From contig NT_187156.1 of assembly GCF_000265205.3 (NCBI RefSeq), positions 1-10,134 on the forward strand: DNA of 10,134 nucleotides, read 5' to 3'. Source of the stretch: Sinorhizobium fredii USDA 257 (GTDB lineage: Bacteria > Pseudomonadota > Alphaproteobacteria > Rhizobiales > Rhizobiaceae). Position 1 is the stretch's first letter, and each line of letters starts with the position of its first letter. The notes under the pieces are model-generated. The model searched no databases. It was given only the letters and a program-made list of their open reading frames with translations, and was not told the origin of the DNA. Below are positions 6,942 through 10,134 of this stretch, one piece after another. Both the position numbers and the translations under genes were made by a program.

Positions 6942-8546
6942 ATGGAAGAGGATATCGTGTTGGTGGCGCCAAATTGCGGCGCGTTCGCCAAGCGCCAATT
7001 TCCAAGCCGGAGATTAATCGCAATTCTAGATGAGGCGCAACTTGACGCTTTCTTGGCTTCATGTCGGGCATCGTCGCTCACCTTCTGTGGCACCTGGCGG
7101 CAACTCACCGTGCGCGTTTCTCGCGCCTTGGCGCAGTGGGCGATACAAGAGCCGGAACGAGGCTGCGGTTTCTCCCTCGCCACCAATGTATCACCCCAAA
7201 TGCGCCCGCGCAGGCCATTAGATGGCAATCGAGTCTACGAGATTATCGACGGGTTTCCTGCGACCGAACATAATGCGGCGGGAAGGCAGGTCATTGATTC
7301 GAATTTCGTTATTGGACGTCTATTGGACCCAAACCTACCCGCACCATCAGGCGTTGTGATAACAGGCCACGGTAGCGAATATTGCATACGGCTCGATTCA
7401 AGGTGGTTCAGCACATTCAATACGGCTTTTCTTACTGACCCCATCATCCTTCCATCTTTCAAGTTGGGAGACGTGATTTTTCTGAATTGCTGCTCATCTC
7501 TAAAACTGGGCGATTCATGTGTTCCCGAATCGTATTCGCTGGCGGCACTTCTCTTCAGTCTCGGCTCTGCGGTGATAGGCAGCTTCCGCAACTTGCATAC
7601 TTCGCCGCATTACGCGGCGGTTTTTGCACAAGCACTTCTACAAGGAAATAGTCTTGGTGAGATCGTAAACCGTCTCAATGCTGAGTCGAATCGCTTCGAA
7701 AGAGGAGTGGCATTTCAATTGCTTGGCGATCCCCTCCATCGCTTGAGCCCTGTCAATATACGGCCTTCGATCGGTCCTCTGCAATCGAGGCCGCCGCAAC
7801 TGCCTTTGCCTTCTTCCTTAAGGCGTGCGCTCGAGGACAATCTTGGGCTCGAACTTTTAAGCGCTGCTCTGACGCGCTGGATACCGGAAAGTTCCGCCCT
7901 AGCTGAAATTCACGCGAACGTCAAAGACCTAACAGAATCTGCCGGAAGTACGGATCATGCTTGGCACATCACGGGGCTTGGTGAGGAAGAAGTAGCGCAG
8001 CTCGGTCAATTTTTCGAACATCAACGACACGCTCTGCAGCTTGCATTAATCACAGCTCTCGCTCAATCTATCCAGACGACTGGATGGATCCAGACGCGCT
8101 ACGCAACCTTCTGTCGCAGATTATCCCCTACCACCCACACCTGCGCGCGATGCGGAGGTGTTTCTAACTGGACACGTTATGAGCCGTTCGCCTCATACTT
8201 GCCTACGGTCCATCGCGAAGAATGCGACCATTGTGGCACCACGCAGGAACGGATCGGCGATGGACCGCAGTTGACCATTTTGACTGTCCAACCCGAAGCT
8301 TCGTCCGTCGCGATTTCGATACCCACTCCCCCGCAGAGGTCGCAGGGGCTTCTGCTGTTTCATCGCATGCCAAGCTTCGCCCCGATACCTTGGCCGCAAA
8401 ATGGCGGGAAAGTTCATATCCCCTATACGGCACTGAGTTTCCTCGGCCGGTTAACGCTCGTCGCTGCGGTCCTTTCTCCCAAATGTCTAGCGCTGCAGTA
8501 CCACACCTTCTTTGTTTGCCCTGATTTACCACACGAAATGGTGTAA
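6942..8546 (+). CDS. CHAT/caspase-like cysteine peptidase with zinc-ribbon motif
   Basis: The start is ATG 6942, chosen because GAGG at 6932-6935 lies six bases upstream; an in-frame TTG at 6930 would add four residues. The 534-residue protein looks like a clan CD (CHAT, gingipain or caspase-type) cysteine peptidase in its first 270 residues. A hydrophobic strand ends in GHG (His143, candidate catalytic His). A second strand ends in IFLNCCSS (Cys183 or Cys184, candidate nucleophile). Then come an SLAALLFSLGSAVIGSF helix-strand segment and a closing LLGDPLHRL, as in CHAT and C25 peptidases. A linker and helical region of about 120 residues follow. Next is a CxxC pair at Cys401/Cys404 with a second pair at Cys428/Cys431, probably one zinc site. 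A hydrophobic tail of about 100 residues has no domain I recognise. No signal peptide is seen, so it is probably cytoplasmic. It starts 30 bases after the ureohydrolase stop and is probably in the same operon. It could remove a leader from the peptide or act as an effector protease. The fold assignment rests on motifs only. Confidence 0.75.
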   Translation: MEEDIVLVAPNCGAFAKRQFPSRRLIAILDEAQLDAFLASCRASSLTFCGTWRQLTVRVSRALAQWAIQEPERGCGFSLATNVSPQMRPRRPLDGNRVYEIIDGFPATEHNAAGRQVIDSNFVIGRLLDPNLPAPSGVVITGHGSEYCIRLDSRWFSTFNTAFLTDPIILPSFKLGDVIFLNCCSSLKLGDSCVPESYSLAALLFSLGSAVIGSFRNLHTSPHYAAVFAQALLQGNSLGEIVNRLNAESNRFERGVAFQLLGDPLHRLSPVNIRPSIGPLQSRPPQLPLPSSLRRALEDNLGLELLSAALTRWIPESSALAEIHANVKDLTESAGSTDHAWHITGLGEEEVAQLGQFFEHQRHALQLALITALAQSIQTTGWIQTRYATFCRRLSPTTHTCARCGGVSNWTRYEPFASYLPTVHREECDHCGTTQERIGDGPQLTILTVQPEASSVAISIPTPPQRSQGLLLFHRMPSFAPIPWPQNGGKVHIPYTALSFLGRLTLVAAVLSPKCLALQYHTFFVCPDLPHEMV

Positions 8547-8564
8547 TAGGCATCAGCAGTCACC

Positions 8565-9803
8565 ATGAAGCGCGAGATCATATTCGTTGAAGCGAGCACC
8601 ACGGGAGCTGGTAGTCGGGCACAGCAATTGGCCCATGCCGAAGGCCTCAATGTGACACTGCTCACGCGGGACAGAGGCCGTTACGGTGCGGACGTATTGT
8701 CCTCTGCAGATAATATTTTCTTCTGTGACACCAACAAGCATGCCGAAGTGGTCAGGATCGTGCGTCAAAGAGGTCTAAATTCCTCTATAGCAGCTGTTAC
8801 GACCACGGCCGACATGTATGTTCCCCAGGCTGCACTTGCTGCGCAGGAAATGTCCCTCCCTGGTCTAGGCTATGAGGCTGCACTTCGCGCAAGAAACAAA
8901 CACCTGATGCGACTGGCATTGGCAGAGCGTGCCCCCGAGCACAATGTTCCATTTTTTCTGGCACTTAACCCAGACGAGGCCGTGGCGGCGGCGCAGCAAC
9001 TGAATTACCCTTTGGTTGTCAAACCCCAAGAAGAGAACGACGGGGTTGGGGTTAGGCTTATTCACAACGAGAGCCAACTCACAGACTATATGGCGACCGC
9101 GCGAAGCTTCACGCGCAACTCCGCGGGCCAAGGTTCACCTCCAGGGATCTTAATGGAAGCATATATTGCTGGAACAGAGTTTAGTGTCGAGACGATCCAG
9201 TTTTGTGCGGGACCCTGCCAAGTCATAGGAGTGACTACCAAAGAGATGACTGGGCTCAAACGCAACCATTTCATCGAGGCGGGCCATAGCTTTCCCTATG
9301 TTGGGCCCGAAGCTGCCGCTCTGGCCGCAGCTACGTGCCGCGTTCTCAACGCCCTCGATATCTGCCATGGAGCTGTGCATACCGAATGTCGCGTGGATGG
9401 CGAAGATATCAGGATTATGGAGATCAATCCGCGACTTGCGGGAGGAAAGATCGGCAGCCACCTCATCGAGATGGCAACTGGATTAAGTGCGGTGCAGGCA
9501 GTGCTGGATGCTGCACTTGGCAAAACTCTCGAATGGCGTTGTGCCGAGAGCAAGGGGGCGGCCATTCATTTCATCTGGACGGAACGCCCCGGGATTTTTC
9601 GTGGGATTAAAAACACTGCGCAATTGCTGGCCATGCCGGGAATTGTATCGGTCGCGCCAATCGCGAAGTTTGGCGCACATGTGCGACCTCCCACCAGTAA
9701 TGGTGACCACGTTGCGGAAATTCTAGCTGTGGGACAAACAGCCACAACGGCTAACGCACGTGCGAAAGCCGCGCACGCAAGTGCGCGCCTGATTTTGGAC
9801 TAA
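8565..9803 (+). CDS. ATP-grasp carboxylate-amine ligase
   Basis: This 412-residue protein is an ATP-grasp ligase, which activates a carboxylate as an acyl phosphate and joins it to an amine. The N-terminal pre-ATP-grasp domain carries TTGAGSRAQQLA (about 12-23). The ATP-binding lysine is in PLVVKP (Lys153), followed by an EENDGVGV loop. GILMEAYIAGTEFSVE at 194-209 and MEINPRLAGG at 285-294 (Glu286, Asn288, Arg290) supply the usual nucleotide and magnesium contacts. The C-terminal lid has GIVSV and related strands. Overall it resembles stand-alone amino-acid or dipeptide ligases (BacD and carnosine synthase type) more than the RimK-like enzymes of classic graspetides. That comparison is from memory. 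It begins 18 bases after the preceding stop, with only a weak ribosome binding site, and is probably co-transcribed. It may couple an amino acid to the peptide or to a metabolite made by the other enzymes. The substrates are unknown. Confidence 0.9.
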   Translation: MKREIIFVEASTTGAGSRAQQLAHAEGLNVTLLTRDRGRYGADVLSSADNIFFCDTNKHAEVVRIVRQRGLNSSIAAVTTTADMYVPQAALAAQEMSLPGLGYEAALRARNKHLMRLALAERAPEHNVPFFLALNPDEAVAAAQQLNYPLVVKPQEENDGVGVRLIHNESQLTDYMATARSFTRNSAGQGSPPGILMEAYIAGTEFSVETIQFCAGPCQVIGVTTKEMTGLKRNHFIEAGHSFPYVGPEAAALAAATCRVLNALDICHGAVHTECRVDGEDIRIMEINPRLAGGKIGSHLIEMATGLSAVQAVLDAALGKTLEWRCAESKGAAIHFIWTERPGIFRGIKNTAQLLAMPGIVSVAPIAKFGAHVRPPTSNGDHVAEILAVGQTATTANARAKAAHASARLILD

Positions 9804-9858
9804 AGGCGTGAGCCGTAAATCTGTTGTTGTATGTCGGTTGCGTGATTCATATGTGGAC

Positions 9859-9881
9859 GCCCCCTATGGCAAGGGCTTTTT
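9859..9881 (+). terminator. Weak terminator-like hairpin after the ATP-grasp gene
   Basis: GCCC at 9859-9862 can pair with GGGC at 9873-9876 (or CCCT with AGGG, one register in), followed directly by five T at 9877-9881. It lies 55 bases after the ATP-grasp stop. The stem is only four base pairs, so this is a possible but poor intrinsic terminator for the operon. Confidence 0.3.
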
Positions 9882-10069
9882 GTCGGGTGGTTTGATCGGT
9901 TGCTTTCATATGTCCGGCCTGTTTGTGCGGTATGAAGTTTGACCGCTGGCCCTGATGGAAATCCGCCGATGAGGACCCTGATCAAGCTGGCGCGCGTTTG
10001 AAGCGCATTGAATCAGACGGGTTGGCCTCACCATTGGCTCGATCGTTACACATCATCGACTGCCGTTAC

Positions 10070-10091
10070 CAATCCCGGTTCTCTGGGATTG
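10070..10091 (-). terminator. 7-bp hairpin just past a minus-strand stop codon
   Basis: CAATCCC at 10070-10076 and GGGATTG at 10085-10091 form a perfect 7-bp stem with an 8-base loop. On the minus strand it begins three bases after the TGA of the possible gene entering from the right edge, the usual place for a terminator. No T tract follows it, so it is either rho-assisted or not a terminator. Confidence 0.3.
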
Positions 10092-10094
10092 AAC

Positions 10095-10134
10095 TCAGGC
10101 GATCATTTCATGGGCCCGATAGGCTTCCTTGCGG
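10095..10134 (-). CDS. Possible 3' end of a minus-strand gene
   Basis: The last 12 codons read RKEAYRAHEMIA and then TGA at 10097-10095 on the minus strand, open to the right edge. The sequence looks protein-like (mixed charged and helical residues), and a hairpin follows the stop directly. The other two minus frames also stop within this stretch, though later ATG codons could follow. Twelve residues are too few to name a family. Confidence 0.3.
   Translation of the reverse strand, partial: RKEAYRAHEMIA

Larger units (their letters stand above)
9804..10094. other. Gene-free region after the operon
   Basis: I see no supportable gene here. The short ATG ORF at 9969 (MRTLIKLARV then stop) is only ten codons. 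The region contains the 9-base direct repeat TTCATATGT at 9846-9854 and 9905-9913, a weak terminator-like hairpin, and a better hairpin near its right end. The texture resembles the flank of a mobile element, but I cannot match it to one. Confidence 0.4.

Overview
The window looks like accessory DNA of an alphaproteobacterium, probably a Rhizobiales member. This rests on moderately high G+C, codon use, an insertion-sequence (IS) relic whose transposase tail I associate with rhizobial genomes, and strong AGGAGG-type ribosome binding sites. It is inference from general familiarity, not a database match. No ribosomal RNA, transfer RNA, CRISPR array or housekeeping gene is visible.

Layout. (1) From the left edge to 3554 is a very large plus-strand STAND/NACHT-type NTPase. 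Its frame is open across the left edge, so its true N-terminus lies outside. (2) From 3541 to about 4400 is a decayed IS: short repeats at one end, overlapping the NTPase stop codon, and a minus-strand transposase C-terminus that has lost its N-terminal part and carries a frameshift in a four-base homopolymer. (3) From 4271 to 4476 is an AT-rich gene-free region that probably holds the promoter of the next unit. (4) From 4477 to 9803 is a compact plus-strand gene set: a 50-residue peptide with a near-perfect ribosome binding site, a radical SAM enzyme with a SPASM/twitch-like C-terminus, an arginase/agmatinase-family ureohydrolase, a CHAT/caspase-like cysteine peptidase carrying a four-cysteine zinc-ribbon-like motif, and an ATP-grasp ligase. 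(5) From 9804 to the right edge is mostly non-coding, ending in the last 12 codons of a possible minus-strand gene followed by a hairpin.

The four enzyme genes are tightly packed (stop and start abut at TAAGTG, then gaps of about 30 and 18 bases) and are probably one operon. The small ORF sits just upstream, separated by a 137-base spacer that contains an 8-bp hairpin. This is the layout expected of a ribosomally made, post-translationally modified peptide (RiPP) or another peptide-scaffolded pathway. The peptide would be the substrate; the radical SAM enzyme, ureohydrolase and ATP-grasp ligase would be tailoring enzymes; and the CHAT-like protein would be the processing protease or an effector. 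I do not recognise this combination as a named system, so it is the main candidate for something undescribed. No transporter or immunity gene is seen in the window, so an intracellular product or a defence-related role (note the STAND NTPase next door) is also possible.
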